Shown here: positions 1-8,932 of the stretch, piece after piece
Layout: each line of letters opens with the position of its first letter
Numbering within the stretch: the stretch's first letter is position 1
Source: Ruminococcus sp.
GTDB taxonomy: Bacteria; Bacillota; Clostridia; Oscillospirales; Ruminococcaceae
DNA length: 64,000 nucleotides
Assembly: GCA_017470535.1 (NCBI GenBank)
Contig: JAFUYP010000076.1
Location: forward strand, 1 to 64,000
Reading direction: 5' to 3'
Notes under the pieces: model-generated
The model's input: the letters and a program-made list of their open reading frames with translations, nothing else
What the model was told of the DNA's origin: nothing
Database searches by the model: none
Made by a program: the position numbers and the translations under genes

Positions 1-129
1 AAGCAAAGCATAACTACGCCCTTTTTCAAATATCATATAACAATACAAGCGTACTATATAGGATAACTGTGTCCTGTGTGGTGCGATTTTTTGTGTTATA
101 TAAAAATAAAAATAAGGAGGAATGAGCAA

Positions 130-2865
130 ATGAGACGCACATGGAAGAAAGCAGTTGCGTTTACGATGGCTTTGGCTCTTGCATCGGGTGTTACGCCTGC
201 AAGCGCAGGCACGGGAGGACTGTTAGGCAGTACGGTTATTTTGGCAAATGCGGAAGGTACTCATGATGTAACTGCTACGCTCGATTTAGGCGAAGGACAT
301 GAGACTCTTGCGCAGAAATTAAGCGGTGAAGGTGTGACTGCCAACGGCTCCCGCGTGACTATGACCATCAGCGCAGAATATATGGAAGAAGTGTATGGTG
401 CGTTCTTCAATTTAGTTGAAAATAGTGTTGACAATAGTGCGGAGCTCTCTTATCCAATAATTGACAATAATGAATGCTTTTATGGTATAGGAAAAAAGCT
501 GCTGAACCAATATTCAGATAACAATGAATTATCGAATGAATTTGATGCCGCTGCAACTGAGGAAGTCGGGGATTCCGTGACGCTTTATGCCCTTTGGGAG
601 CAGCCCGTAAATGATACATATGAATTAGTATTTGAATCTCCTGTCTGTGGAACAGAAGTGACGATCAAGAATTTCGGTTCAATCGCTACGAATTACAGCG
701 AACCGGCTCCTTCATACATATTAAACGGAGTGCAAAGCAGTCCGTTTACCGGTTTATGGTATTCTTCATATAATGTTGATAACAATCAGTTCGGAAGCCT
801 TATTACTGGAGAATTGACCGTTGGTGATAAATGCTATACAAGAGTGGGAACAGGAGCCCCGTTCGGGTACTACTTCGCTGATACTTTCAATGCAACCAAC
901 TTTAATACCACAAATTGTGAAATAAAGAACTTTAAAATTTATAACGAGGATCCCCGTTTTGCAAATGTAGTAGTTGAAGTTCCTGTCGAACACAGCGATT
1001 ATGTGCGCAGTGAGGTCACACAGGCACCCACTGCGACCGAGCCTGGCATCGTTACTTACTATTGCAAATGCGGAACAAAAACAAAAACCGAGGAGATCCT
1101 CGCCGGAATATATAGTATTAACGCGGCGAGCGGGATTGAAAACGGCAGCATAAGCTTTGATAAGGAAAGTACATATCAGAAAGATGTAGTTACTGTGAAC
1201 GTTTCCCCTGATACCGGTTACAGGCTCGACCGCCTTTACTATGCTGCTGGCGGGCAGGAAGTCGATATTATAAAGACTTCTGAGGGACAGTATACCTTTG
1301 AGATGCCCGGAAGTGATGTTACCGTCTATGCAGAATTCGATTATTGCAATACCGTTATCGTTGACTTCGGAGAAGGTCACGAGGCGACAGCAGCAAAGCT
1401 CACTTATTCAGAGGGCTGCACCGTAAATGGCTCGACTGTAAAATTCCATTTAGCTGACGGCGCAACTAAAGCTGCTGCGAAATATGCGATCAATGAATTA
1501 TTCACCAATGCGGAAATGTACGGTACAATAGAAAATGGTCAGAAGCTCATGAACACCACAGCCCTGCATCCGATATCATATTATGATACCTCTCAGGATA
1601 TTGAAAATGAAAGCAACGATATCGGTTACCAACAAATAGGTGATGCAGTCACCTTCTATGCGCTCTGGGCAGAACCTGTTTCAGAACTGACGATCACTGC
1701 TCCTGAATATAAGTGCGGACAGGTGCTTTTCACCCGCACACAGGACAGCACGACCAGATATGAACCATGTAAAGTGCAGATATCCGAAGGTCTGTCCTTG
1801 CTGGATTATCACCTGCTTTATACAAACTGGGAAATAGAAAACGGTGAGACTGTACTTCAGGGGGGGAGATGCTACAATATTCACGGGTTTATAGAAGCTC
1901 CGTGGAATAAGTATATTCCTGCCGATGCCGATATCAGTGTGAACGGCGGCGAACTTGTCAGCTTTGATCCCAGCTTCTCAAACCAGTTTAAGATCTCTGT
2001 TCCAATCGAACATAACTGGAACGAGAGTGATGAGTGTACAGGCTGTCAGGAGAAGAGAATCACTCCGCAGATGAGCATATCGGCTGACAGTTCAAGGGTA
2101 AATATCAATATTTTTGTTCCCACCGAAGACGGTTATACAGCACTTTGGGGCGGCACTGAACAGACGCTCACAGCCAGCACACTTGACGGGTACAAGCAGT
2201 TTACTGTTTCCTGCTCGGCGAAAGAAATGGCTAATGAAAAATCTCTTGTGATCAAGCACAATGATACCGTTGTTTATGATAGTAAGGTGTCTGTGGCAAG
2301 CTATTTGAACTATATCATAGGCAATAATAATTATCCGGAATACCATGCTATTGCAAAAGCGATGCTCCGCTATGGTGCGGCTGCACAGACCTATTTCAAC
2401 TATAATACAGAAACCCTTGCGAATACAGGGATTGAGGGGGCTGAGCTTTCCACGCTCACAGATATTCCTGATAATTCGCCCACAGCAGCGGAGTACAACA
2501 CAGCGTTCGCCCTGACATATTCTGATTACTCTGCAATGAATATGACCTTTACTTCCGATACAACTCTGCTGATCGCATTCAAGCCTAAGAGCGGAGCAAC
2601 AGCCGAGCAGGTCACAGGTGAGCTTACGGAAAAGTTTGCGAATGATGACTATTTGCTCTCGGTAGATGCAGATAATTCGGGCAGCTACTATATCGTCAAG
2701 GTACAGAATATCCCGATCAAGAAGCTGGGCGATGCTATCTTTACGTTCGACGAAGTTGAGGTCAAGGCAACCGACTATCTTGGAAGAATTGCAAATAATA
2801 CCGCAAAGTCTGAGAATCTGCGTAATCTTTGCAAGGCTCTGTATGCCTACTATACAGTTTGCTGA
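130..2865 (+). CDS. Large secreted repeat protein 1 (surface protein of unknown function)
   Basis: 911 residues. I start at the ATG at 130 because a perfect AAGGAGG lies at 114-120 with 9-nt spacing and a signal peptide (basic MRRTWKK, then hydrophobic) follows at once; cleavage may fall after the ILANA segment near residue 40. Two homologous blocks of about 300 residues (each with a DFGEGHE/DLGEGHE strand and an FYALW/LYALW strand) flank an InlB/Listeria-Bacteroides-like repeat (GTHDV..., then SINAASGIENGSISF). A C-terminal domain of about 200 residues is shared with the next gene. No LPXTG motif or dockerin is visible, so the attachment mode is unknown. An adhesin or matrix role is only a guess. 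Confidence 0.75.
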   Translation: MRRTWKKAVAFTMALALASGVTPASAGTGGLLGSTVILANAEGTHDVTATLDLGEGHETLAQKLSGEGVTANGSRVTMTISAEYMEEVYGAFFNLVENSVDNSAELSYPIIDNNECFYGIGKKLLNQYSDNNELSNEFDAAATEEVGDSVTLYALWEQPVNDTYELVFESPVCGTEVTIKNFGSIATNYSEPAPSYILNGVQSSPFTGLWYSSYNVDNNQFGSLITGELTVGDKCYTRVGTGAPFGYYFADTFNATNFNTTNCEIKNFKIYNEDPRFANVVVEVPVEHSDYVRSEVTQAPTATEPGIVTYYCKCGTKTKTEEILAGIYSINAASGIENGSISFDKESTYQKDVVTVNVSPDTGYRLDRLYYAAGGQEVDIIKTSEGQYTFEMPGSDVTVYAEFDYCNTVIVDFGEGHEATAAKLTYSEGCTVNGSTVKFHLADGATKAAAKYAINELFTNAEMYGTIENGQKLMNTTALHPISYYDTSQDIENESNDIGYQQIGDAVTFYALWAEPVSELTITAPEYKCGQVLFTRTQDSTTRYEPCKVQISEGLSLLDYHLLYTNWEIENGETVLQGGRCYNIHGFIEAPWNKYIPADADISVNGGELVSFDPSFSNQFKISVPIEHNWNESDECTGCQEKRITPQMSISADSSRVNINIFVPTEDGYTALWGGTEQTLTASTLDGYKQFTVSCSAKEMANEKSLVIKHNDTVVYDSKVSVASYLNYIIGNNNYPEYHAIAKAMLRYGAAAQTYFNYNTETLANTGIEGAELSTLTDIPDNSPTAAEYNTAFALTYSDYSAMNMTFTSDTTLLIAFKPKSGATAEQVTGELTEKFANDDYLLSVDADNSGSYYIVKVQNIPIKKLGDAIFTFDEVEVKATDYLGRIANNTAKSENLRNLCKALYAYYTVC
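2361..2848 (+). repeat. Copy 1 of near-identical C-terminal coding repeat
   Basis: The last ~490 nt of this gene match 5050-5537 of the following gene almost base for base. The encoded ~165 residues differ at only about ten to fifteen positions, whereas the upstream parts of the two proteins are unrelated. This suggests duplication with gene conversion or domain shuffling. Confidence 0.85.
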
Positions 2866-2932
2866 TATATAGTTTATTTTGCATGACAAAAAATTGTGAT
2901 GTAATATATTTTTTTAATAAGGAGGAAGTTAG

Positions 2933-5560
2933 ATGCAACATAAAATCAATCGTACCCTTGCAGGTGTGATCGCATTTCTTTGCGTAGTTGGCAATCTGCC
3001 TGCAAACTTAGGGAGAGGAAGGTTCTGGAGTGATACAGCTATCGTGGCGAATGCAATTGCTCCTGTGACCACTGAACCGGTAATCAATAATGATCTGGTC
3101 TACAACGGCAAAGAACAGGCTCTCGTTACCGCTGGTGAGGTTGACAGCGGAAAGATGCAGTACGCTGTACAGACTGCCCCTACCATATTTAGGGACGGAA
3201 CACACAAAATTAGTGAATTAAAAGCAGGTGATGTTATTGTTATCCCCTCAAACGGCGCAATTACATTCAATATGGACAGTCAGAATTTTGCAGCGAGGTT
3301 CGATTACAGCAATGCTCAAGGTGGAGGTGGCGACGGATTAAATCAATTAAAAGTACAATCGGGCAGATATTCCGTGGAGGCTTATGTGTCCAATGGTTCT
3401 TGGGCTCTAAGCTCTTGGACCAGCGAACATAATGCAATTAAAGTTACTTCTGTTTCCGGCAACGATTATCATCTTTGGTTTTTTACCTACAATGAAGATA
3501 CTTATGAAATTCAACCCTCAAATAGTGCATGGCAGGATGACATCCCTATAAAAACTGAAGCGGGCATATATAATGTCTGGTATCGTGTAATTGACGGCGA
3601 AAATACTCTTGTTGCACCCTTCAATCTTCGCAATGTAGAGATAGCTAAGGCTTCCAACTCCTTAACCGTTGACATTGATAACTGGACTTACGGTGATACT
3701 GCCAAGACACCTTATGTTACAGGAGATCATACAAACGGAGCGATTTGCGAGTATCAAAAACAGGGAACGGATGTCTGGAGCACAACAGTCCCGACAGATG
3801 CCGGATCATACACCGTAAAAGCAACAGTAGCCGAAAGCGAAAACTATCAGGCTGCTGAGGCTTTCGCTGATTTTACCATAAGCCCCCAATCTATTCATAC
3901 TGCAAATGTTATTATCAGTAAGGAATCCTATGATATGGATGAAACGCCGTATACACCTGAAGTAAACTTTGTAATAATAGGAAACGATTTACTCACAAAA
4001 GGTACGGATTATATCGTTAGCTATGAGAATAATTCAATGATCGGCGAGGGAATTCCTGCGGTGATTATCACAGGTATCGGTAACTACACAGGAACAGTCA
4101 AAAAGGCATTCTCAATAGGCACCGATCTTAGTAGTGCAAGCGTGTCGGTTACCGGAGCATTCATATATGACGGCTCAGAAAAAACTCCACTCCCTGTCGT
4201 TACATACAATGGCAGCGTAATTGATGCGGATAATTATACAGTAACCTATTCTGATAATATCAATGCAGGCACTGCAGAAGTAATTATTACAGGCAACAAC
4301 GAGAAAGGTTTTACCGGTTCAGCCTCTGCTGAATTCAATATTGGTAAGGGTAGTATAAACAGTATTGAAGTAATTGGAACTTATGAGTATACCGGCGAAC
4401 CAATTGTTCCAACAGAAAACATTATTGTAAAGGATGTTAACGATAATGTGGTAGCGCCTTCTCAGTATGAAGTTCAATTCATCAACAATACTAATGTCGG
4501 CACGGCAATTGTTATGGTCAATGCAAAGAATGACTCAAATTACACAGGCAATAAATACAGCAGTTTTGAGATTGGTCATAAGTATACCAAAGTTGAAGCT
4601 ACGGCTCCCACCTATGAAGCCGATGGAAATATTGAATACTACACGGATGAAACAGGCACATACTACACAAAGGATGGCGATACATATACCGCTGTTGATA
4701 GTGATAGCATTATTGTTCCAAAGCTCACCATGACACCTGCAATGAACGTTTCCTCCGATGGCTCCAAGCTGAACATGAACTATTATATTCCTATCGCTGA
4801 CGACTATACTCTTGACAATTATTCGGTGACTTTTGGTGGTATTGAACAGACACTCACTGGCAAAACTGTAAGTAGCGTAAATTATGGTATGTTCACAATA
4901 ACCTGCCCTGCTAAAGAAATGGCTGACACAAAGGCGCTTGTTATATTTGCCGATAATACAGAGATTTATAGAAACGATAATTTGTCTGCAACTTCCTATC
5001 TGAATGGTATTATCACAAATTATCCTGATTATGCTGATACTGCAAAGTCGATGCTCCGCTATGGTGCGGCTGCACAGACCTATTTCAACTATAATACAGA
5101 AACCCTTGCAAATGCAGGTGTTGAGGGTGCTGAGCTTTCCACGCTCACGGATATTCCTGATAATTCGCCCACAACAGAGGAGTACAACACAGCGTTTGCC
5201 CTGACATATTCTGATTACTCTGCAATGAATATGACCTTTACTTCCGATACAACTCTGCTGATCGCATTCAAGCCTAAGAGCGGAGCAACAGCTGAGCAGG
5301 TCACAGGTGAGCTTACAGAAAAGTTTGCTAATGATGACTATACGATCTCGGTAGATGCTGATAATTCTGGCAATTATTATATCGTCAAGGTACAGAATAT
5401 CCCGATAAAGAAGCTGGGCAATGCTATCTTTACGTTCGGCGAAGTTGAGGTCAAGGCAACCGACTATCTCGGAAGAATTGCAAATAATACTGCAAAGTCT
5501 GAGAATCTGCGTAATCTTTGCAAAGCTCTATATGCTTTCTATCAATCTGCAACTGCTTAA
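2933..5560 (+). CDS. Large secreted Ig-like repeat protein 2
   Basis: 875 residues starting at an ATG preceded by AAGGAGG (2920-2926). A signal peptide is followed by an AIVANA segment matching the ILANA segment of the upstream protein. After a unique region (~45-230) there is an MBG-like module (YGDTAKTP...DAGSYTVKATVAESENYQ) and then about three Ig-like repeats of the type GTDYIVSYENN...VIITGIGNYTGT, with a final domain shared with gene 1. It lies 67 nt downstream of gene 1 and its stop is 23 nt before the first short peptide gene, so co-transcription with the peptide operon is possible. Function is unknown; an extracellular binding or adhesion role is inferred from the repeats. Confidence 0.75.
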   Translation: MQHKINRTLAGVIAFLCVVGNLPANLGRGRFWSDTAIVANAIAPVTTEPVINNDLVYNGKEQALVTAGEVDSGKMQYAVQTAPTIFRDGTHKISELKAGDVIVIPSNGAITFNMDSQNFAARFDYSNAQGGGGDGLNQLKVQSGRYSVEAYVSNGSWALSSWTSEHNAIKVTSVSGNDYHLWFFTYNEDTYEIQPSNSAWQDDIPIKTEAGIYNVWYRVIDGENTLVAPFNLRNVEIAKASNSLTVDIDNWTYGDTAKTPYVTGDHTNGAICEYQKQGTDVWSTTVPTDAGSYTVKATVAESENYQAAEAFADFTISPQSIHTANVIISKESYDMDETPYTPEVNFVIIGNDLLTKGTDYIVSYENNSMIGEGIPAVIITGIGNYTGTVKKAFSIGTDLSSASVSVTGAFIYDGSEKTPLPVVTYNGSVIDADNYTVTYSDNINAGTAEVIITGNNEKGFTGSASAEFNIGKGSINSIEVIGTYEYTGEPIVPTENIIVKDVNDNVVAPSQYEVQFINNTNVGTAIVMVNAKNDSNYTGNKYSSFEIGHKYTKVEATAPTYEADGNIEYYTDETGTYYTKDGDTYTAVDSDSIIVPKLTMTPAMNVSSDGSKLNMNYYIPIADDYTLDNYSVTFGGIEQTLTGKTVSSVNYGMFTITCPAKEMADTKALVIFADNTEIYRNDNLSATSYLNGIITNYPDYADTAKSMLRYGAAAQTYFNYNTETLANAGVEGAELSTLTDIPDNSPTTEEYNTAFALTYSDYSAMNMTFTSDTTLLIAFKPKSGATAEQVTGELTEKFANDDYTISVDADNSGNYYIVKVQNIPIKKLGNAIFTFGEVEVKATDYLGRIANNTAKSENLRNLCKALYAFYQSATA
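5050..5537 (+). repeat. Copy 2 of near-identical C-terminal coding repeat
   Basis: Partner of 2361-2848 at an offset of 2689 nt. The high nucleotide identity, including synonymous sites, points to recent exchange rather than selection on protein alone. Confidence 0.85.
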
Positions 5561-5583
5561 TATTATGAAAAGAGGTAATTAAA

Positions 5584-5706
5584 ATGGAAAAAAAGTACAT
5601 CACTCCCGATATGGAGATCACCGAGTTTGAGGTTGAGGACGTTATCGAAGCATCAGTTCCCGATTACAACGATCCGAACACCCCCGGCGGAGAAGGTTGG
5701 GGCTAA
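5584..5706 (+). CDS. Precursor-like peptide 1 (candidate RiPP precursor)
   Basis: A 40-residue ORF with an AAGAGGT ribosome site. The N-terminal half, KKYITPDMEITEFEVEDVI, is nearly the same as in the next peptide, while the C-terminal half (VPDYNDPNTPGGEGWG) is different. That conserved-leader/variable-core layout is typical of RiPP precursors. The Y-x-x-P-x-M pattern resembles the Y-x-x-P-x-L recognition motif of lasso leaders bound by the RRE protein. It ends in TAATG, overlapping the start of peptide 2. There is no Cys, so a lanthipeptide or sactipeptide is unlikely. The precursor assignment is inference from layout and neighbours. Confidence 0.7.
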   Translation: MEKKYITPDMEITEFEVEDVIEASVPDYNDPNTPGGEGWG

Positions 5707-5828
5707 TGACAAAGCAGAAATACATTACACCTGAAATGGAGATAACCGAGTTTGATACAGAAGATGTTATCACCGCTTCTGATAAGGATAGCGGAACGGT
5801 AGATTTCCCCATAACTCCTATCCCGTAA
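5706..5828 (+). CDS. Precursor-like peptide 2 (candidate RiPP precursor)
   Basis: A 40-residue ORF starting inside the stop of peptide 1. The leader-like part KYITPEMEITEFDTEDVITAS parallels peptide 1; the remainder is DKDSGTVDFPITPIP. If cleavage followed the lasso rule (Thr at position -2, here T-A|S), the core would begin with Ser and carry Asp at position 9, the size of a lasso ring; this is a pattern match only. A strong hairpin follows at 5839-5880, as often seen after RiPP precursor genes. Confidence 0.7.
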   Translation: MTKQKYITPEMEITEFDTEDVITASDKDSGTVDFPITPIP

Positions 5829-5838
5829 CAATGATACG

Positions 5839-5880
5839 CGCTGCGCTCATGCCCTAATGGGTGGGCGCAGCGTTTTCTTT
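5839..5880 (+). terminator. Attenuator/terminator after the peptide genes
   Basis: CGCTGCGC (5839-5846) pairs with GCGCAGCG (5865-5872), with further pairing inside, and is followed by TTTTCTTTTC. It lies between the peptide genes and the rest of the operon, so partial termination would make the peptides more abundant than the processing proteins. Confidence 0.7.
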
Positions 5881-5896
5881 TCAGAAAGGACATGCC

Positions 5897-6406
5897 ATGA
5901 AAATCAAAGTAATACTCGCACTCATGATAACGGCTTGTCTGCTGACAGGCTGCAGAGACAAGAAAAACAGCGATAATGCTGAGACAGAGGACATTTTTTC
6001 GGCTGTTATCACAACAATAGATGCAGATACAACTATAGAAAAGGTACACACTACCACGAAATCGGTTGACGAGGACGATTCGGACAACGATAGCTCTACC
6101 ACTATCACAAAGCAGTCCGAGCAGGAGCAGACGGACAGCACAGACGATCTCCCGACAACCACAACCGTAACGACCTCCAAAAAGGGCGATACAGATACCC
6201 AAGCGGATACAACAGGCAAGAAGACTACCACTCGAAAGGAAACAAGTCCGGCGGTCACAACAAGCCCCTCTGCGACAACTTCAAAGAAACAAACCACAAC
6301 AAAGGCTACTACAAGCAAGCCTGCAACTACTACAACTACTGCACCTGTTATCCCAGACGAAACAAATTCCGATGAGGTAGTATTGCCAATCATTCCCCTC
6401 GATTAA
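5897..6406 (+). CDS. Thr/Ser-rich lipoprotein in the peptide operon
   Basis: 169 residues from the ATG at 5897, preceded by AGAAAGGA. A lipoprotein signal peptide with lipobox LTGC places the lipid on Cys near residue 18. The rest is a low-complexity stalk of Thr, Ser, Lys, Asp and Glu, as in cell-wall-spanning linkers. The protein ends VVLPIIPLD, faintly like the FPITPIP end of peptide 2. It sits directly after the attenuator and 14 nt before the PqqD-like gene. A tethered receptor, immunity or display role is possible but unproven. The opposite strand has a long Val-rich frame that is only a shadow of the Thr codons. Confidence 0.75.
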   Translation: MKIKVILALMITACLLTGCRDKKNSDNAETEDIFSAVITTIDADTTIEKVHTTTKSVDEDDSDNDSSTTITKQSEQEQTDSTDDLPTTTTVTTSKKGDTDTQADTTGKKTTTRKETSPAVTTSPSATTSKKQTTTKATTSKPATTTTTAPVIPDETNSDEVVLPIIPLD

Positions 6407-6420
6407 GAAAGGAGCATTTT

Positions 6421-6684
6421 ATGAGACTGAACCCGAATTTTCTCACCCATGTCACAAAGGGCGAGCATTACATAATTTCTACAAGCGATACCGACTTCAA
6501 GGGCATTGTAAAAAACAATGAAACGGCGGCATTTATCGTCGAGTGCCTAAAAGCAGATACTACGGAAACTGCTGTCGTTGACAAGCTCCTTGCTGAGTAC
6601 AAGGACGCTGACCGCCCGACCGTGGAGCGTGATGTGGCGAACATCATCGGTAAGCTCCGTTCCATTGGGGCTATCGAGGAATGA
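6421..6684 (+). CDS. PqqD-family / RiPP recognition element protein
   Basis: 87 residues, with AGAAAGGAG upstream. The pattern of a short beta region, then NNETAAFIVECLK, a helix with AVVDKLLAEYKD and a final VERDVANIIGKLRSIGAIEE matches PqqD-like winged-helix proteins, which bind leader peptides and present them to modifying enzymes. Next to two leader-like peptides, this is the best evidence that the operon makes a RiPP. The stop overlaps the next start as ATGA, implying translational coupling. Confidence 0.8.
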   Translation: MRLNPNFLTHVTKGEHYIISTSDTDFKGIVKNNETAAFIVECLKADTTETAVVDKLLAEYKDADRPTVERDVANIIGKLRSIGAIEE

Positions 6685-7784
6685 ATGCGATTTACAAAGA
6701 CCTGATATATTTGCTGTCCTGTGCTGTGAACGGTATCACTCCCGACACAGCAAGGGTACAGGCTATGGACTTGGAAAATCTCTATAAACTGGCTAAATTC
6801 CATTCCGTGCGTGGTGCTGTCTGCATAGCCTTGAAACGTGCAGGCATTGAGGACAAGCAATTCGATCAGGCATACAAGAAAGCTGTCCGCAAGAATATCT
6901 ATCTCGATATGGAGAGAAATGCTATCATAGCCGATTTTGAAAAGCAAGGCATTTGGTATATGCCACTGAAAGGCTCAGTGCTGAATGACCTCTATCCCGA
7001 AAATGGTATGCGACAAATGGCTGACAATGATGTGCTGTTCGATGCCGACAAGCAGGAGCAGAGCAAGGAGATCATGCTTGCACACGGCTATACTACGGAA
7101 TACTACGGCGTGAGCAATCACGATGTTTATCACAAGCCACCTGTGCTGAATTTTGAGCTGCACACGGCGCTTTTCAGCGAAGCCCACGCTGAACCGCTAT
7201 ACAAGTATTATGCCGATGTGAAGCGGTTACTCCACAAGGACGAGGGTAACAGCTATGGCTATCATTTCTCTGATGAGGATTTCTATGTGTTCATGACCGC
7301 CCATGAATGGAAACATTTTAATGGCGGCGGTACTGGTATCAGGTCATTGTTAGACTGCTATGTGTACTGCAAATTCAAGGGTGATACACTTGATTGGAAT
7401 TACATTGCAAAGCAGATGAGACAGCTTGAAATAGTTGATTTTGAACAAGAACGCAAGGCATTGGCGGTCAAGGCGTTCTCCTCGGACGCGCTTCCCAATC
7501 TGCTGGGGAGTGAACAGGAATTATTGATGTTCTATATCACGGCAGGCACATACGGCACATTCGAGAACAGTATCAAAAAGAAGCTCAATGACCAGACAAA
7601 GCTATCATTTTGGGTGCATAGCGTTTTCATTCCCCGTAAGCAAATGGCGGCATCTGTGCCGTTCACGGCGAAAAGCCCTCTGCTGTACCCTTTGGGCGTG
7701 GTATGGCGGTGCGGTCGGGTGCTGATATGCAGGCAAGACAGGCTGAAACAAACGATAAAGGCTGTGAAAAAGTATGGTAAATAG
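6681..7784 (+). CDS. Nucleotidyltransferase-family protein (NTP_transf_5-like)
   Basis: 367 residues. The segment YMPLKGSVLNDLYPENGMRQMADNDVLFD fits the family pattern LKG...YP...R.mxDxDhh, in which the two aspartates bind metal. Such proteins occur in lasso and other RiPP clusters of Firmicutes next to PqqD, HPr-kinase-like and ABC genes; their reaction there is unsettled. The gene overlaps its upstream neighbour by 4 nt and the kinase-like gene by 11 nt, so it is an integral operon member. Nucleotidyl transfer to the peptide is a hypothesis. Confidence 0.7.
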   Translation: MNAIYKDLIYLLSCAVNGITPDTARVQAMDLENLYKLAKFHSVRGAVCIALKRAGIEDKQFDQAYKKAVRKNIYLDMERNAIIADFEKQGIWYMPLKGSVLNDLYPENGMRQMADNDVLFDADKQEQSKEIMLAHGYTTEYYGVSNHDVYHKPPVLNFELHTALFSEAHAEPLYKYYADVKRLLHKDEGNSYGYHFSDEDFYVFMTAHEWKHFNGGGTGIRSLLDCYVYCKFKGDTLDWNYIAKQMRQLEIVDFEQERKALAVKAFSSDALPNLLGSEQELLMFYITAGTYGTFENSIKKKLNDQTKLSFWVHSVFIPRKQMAASVPFTAKSPLLYPLGVVWRCGRVLICRQDRLKQTIKAVKKYGK

Positions 7785-8502
7785 GTATAAAATAGCAGAT
7801 AAGGTGGTCGAAGTTACGTCAATTTATGACGAGGTACACAAATACTGCGCCGACTATCAGACCGATGAAAATGCCGATTATACGGTAACTACCACGCAAT
7901 CGGATATTGATTTCGAGCGTGAGAAATCTGCCCGTGAGGACGAGGTCGAGGGTATCCCGATAAGGCACTTCTCGGACAGCTACCTTGAAGAACTGGCAGT
8001 TTACCGCAAGATAGCGGAACAAATGATAAGTTATGATACGGTACTGTTTCACGGCTCTGTTGTGGCTGTGGACGGTATCGGCTATCTTTTCACGGCAAAG
8101 TCCGGCACGGGCAAATCCACGCATACAAGGCTATGGAGAGAGTATTTCGGTAATCGTGCAGTCATGGTGAACGATGATAAGCCCCTGCTGAAAATCACGG
8201 ACAGCGGTGTGACCGTATACGGCACACCTTACAACGGCAAACATAGGCTCGGCACATATATTTCCGTTCCGCTGAAAGCTATCTGTATCTTGACGAGAGC
8301 TACCGTCAATCACATTGAGCCTATCAGCTTTGAACAGGCATATAAAATGCTCTTGCAACAGGTTTACCGTCCTGTTGATAGCGTTTTGATGATGAAAACG
8401 CTCACGCTGATTGATAGGCTTTCTGACAGCGTAGAGTTTTATAGGCTCGGCTGTAATATGGATATATCGGCGGCAAAGGTAGCTTACGAGGGAATGAGGT
8501 GA
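7774..8502 (+). CDS. HPr kinase-like protein, candidate peptide kinase
   Basis: 242 residues. The P-loop AKSGTGKST (about 108-116) is followed by a NDDKPLL stretch, the arrangement of the HprK C-terminal kinase domain. It lacks the N-terminal HprK domain (typical HprK is about 310 residues), as do the stand-alone homologues that phosphorylate lasso precursor peptides at a C-terminal Ser in paeninodin-type clusters. Here neither peptide ends in Ser, so the substrate and site are uncertain. It starts inside the preceding gene and ends 4 nt before the next. Confidence 0.75.
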   Translation: MVNRYKIADKVVEVTSIYDEVHKYCADYQTDENADYTVTTTQSDIDFEREKSAREDEVEGIPIRHFSDSYLEELAVYRKIAEQMISYDTVLFHGSVVAVDGIGYLFTAKSGTGKSTHTRLWREYFGNRAVMVNDDKPLLKITDSGVTVYGTPYNGKHRLGTYISVPLKAICILTRATVNHIEPISFEQAYKMLLQQVYRPVDSVLMMKTLTLIDRLSDSVEFYRLGCNMDISAAKVAYEGMR

Positions 8503-8506
8503 CCGA

Positions 8507-8932
8507 ATGGGGCAAATTCAATTTGATATGTTGGAGCGTGACGGGCGGTATATCAGTGTTCCGAAAGGTATCAGTATGCGCCCGATGATTCGTGGCGGTC
8601 AGGACGCTGTTGTGATTGAAAATCTCACGGATAAGCCGAAAAGATATGATTTGGTTGTGTATGTTCGGGGCAAGGAGCAAGGCGTTATTCACCGTGTCAT
8701 TCATGCCAATGACGATAAATATATCATCTGCGGTGATAACTGCTGGCAGCTTGAATATGTCAAGCCTGAGCAGATAAAAGGCATTGTGACGGAATACTGC
8801 CGAAAAGGAAAATGGCACAATGTTAGCTATCTCCCGTATAGGCTCTATGCGAGGTTATGGGTTGATTTCCTTTTTTTGAAGCGTCCGATATTCTATGTTC
8901 GTGACAAGATAAAACGGAAACTGAAACGATGA
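8507..8932 (+). CDS. S24/S26-like peptidase (ER/SipW-type Ser-His dyad)
   Basis: 141 residues. GISMRPMI carries the likely nucleophile Ser23 and GVIHRVI carries His62 where typical bacterial signal peptidase I has Lys, so this is the Ser/His type. A CGDNCW motif resembles the conserved GDN box. There is no clear N-terminal transmembrane segment; a hydrophobic stretch near the C-terminus could associate with membrane. In the operon it is the only visible candidate for leader removal. Start chosen at ATG 8507, just after the kinase-like stop. Confidence 0.75.
   Translation: MGQIQFDMLERDGRYISVPKGISMRPMIRGGQDAVVIENLTDKPKRYDLVVYVRGKEQGVIHRVIHANDDKYIICGDNCWQLEYVKPEQIKGIVTEYCRKGKWHNVSYLPYRLYARLWVDFLFLKRPIFYVRDKIKRKLKR

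Noticed and set aside
2092..2889. Long minus-strand frame (265 codons) inside the first secreted protein gene
   Set aside because: It lies wholly opposite a gene with signal peptide and repeats, has Cys/Ile-rich low-likelihood sequence and no promoter or ribosome site.
5881..6393. Long minus-strand frame rich in Val opposite the Thr-rich lipoprotein
   Set aside because: It is the mirror of repeated ACA/ACT/ACC codons; it has no ribosome site and the plus-strand frame has a proper lipobox.
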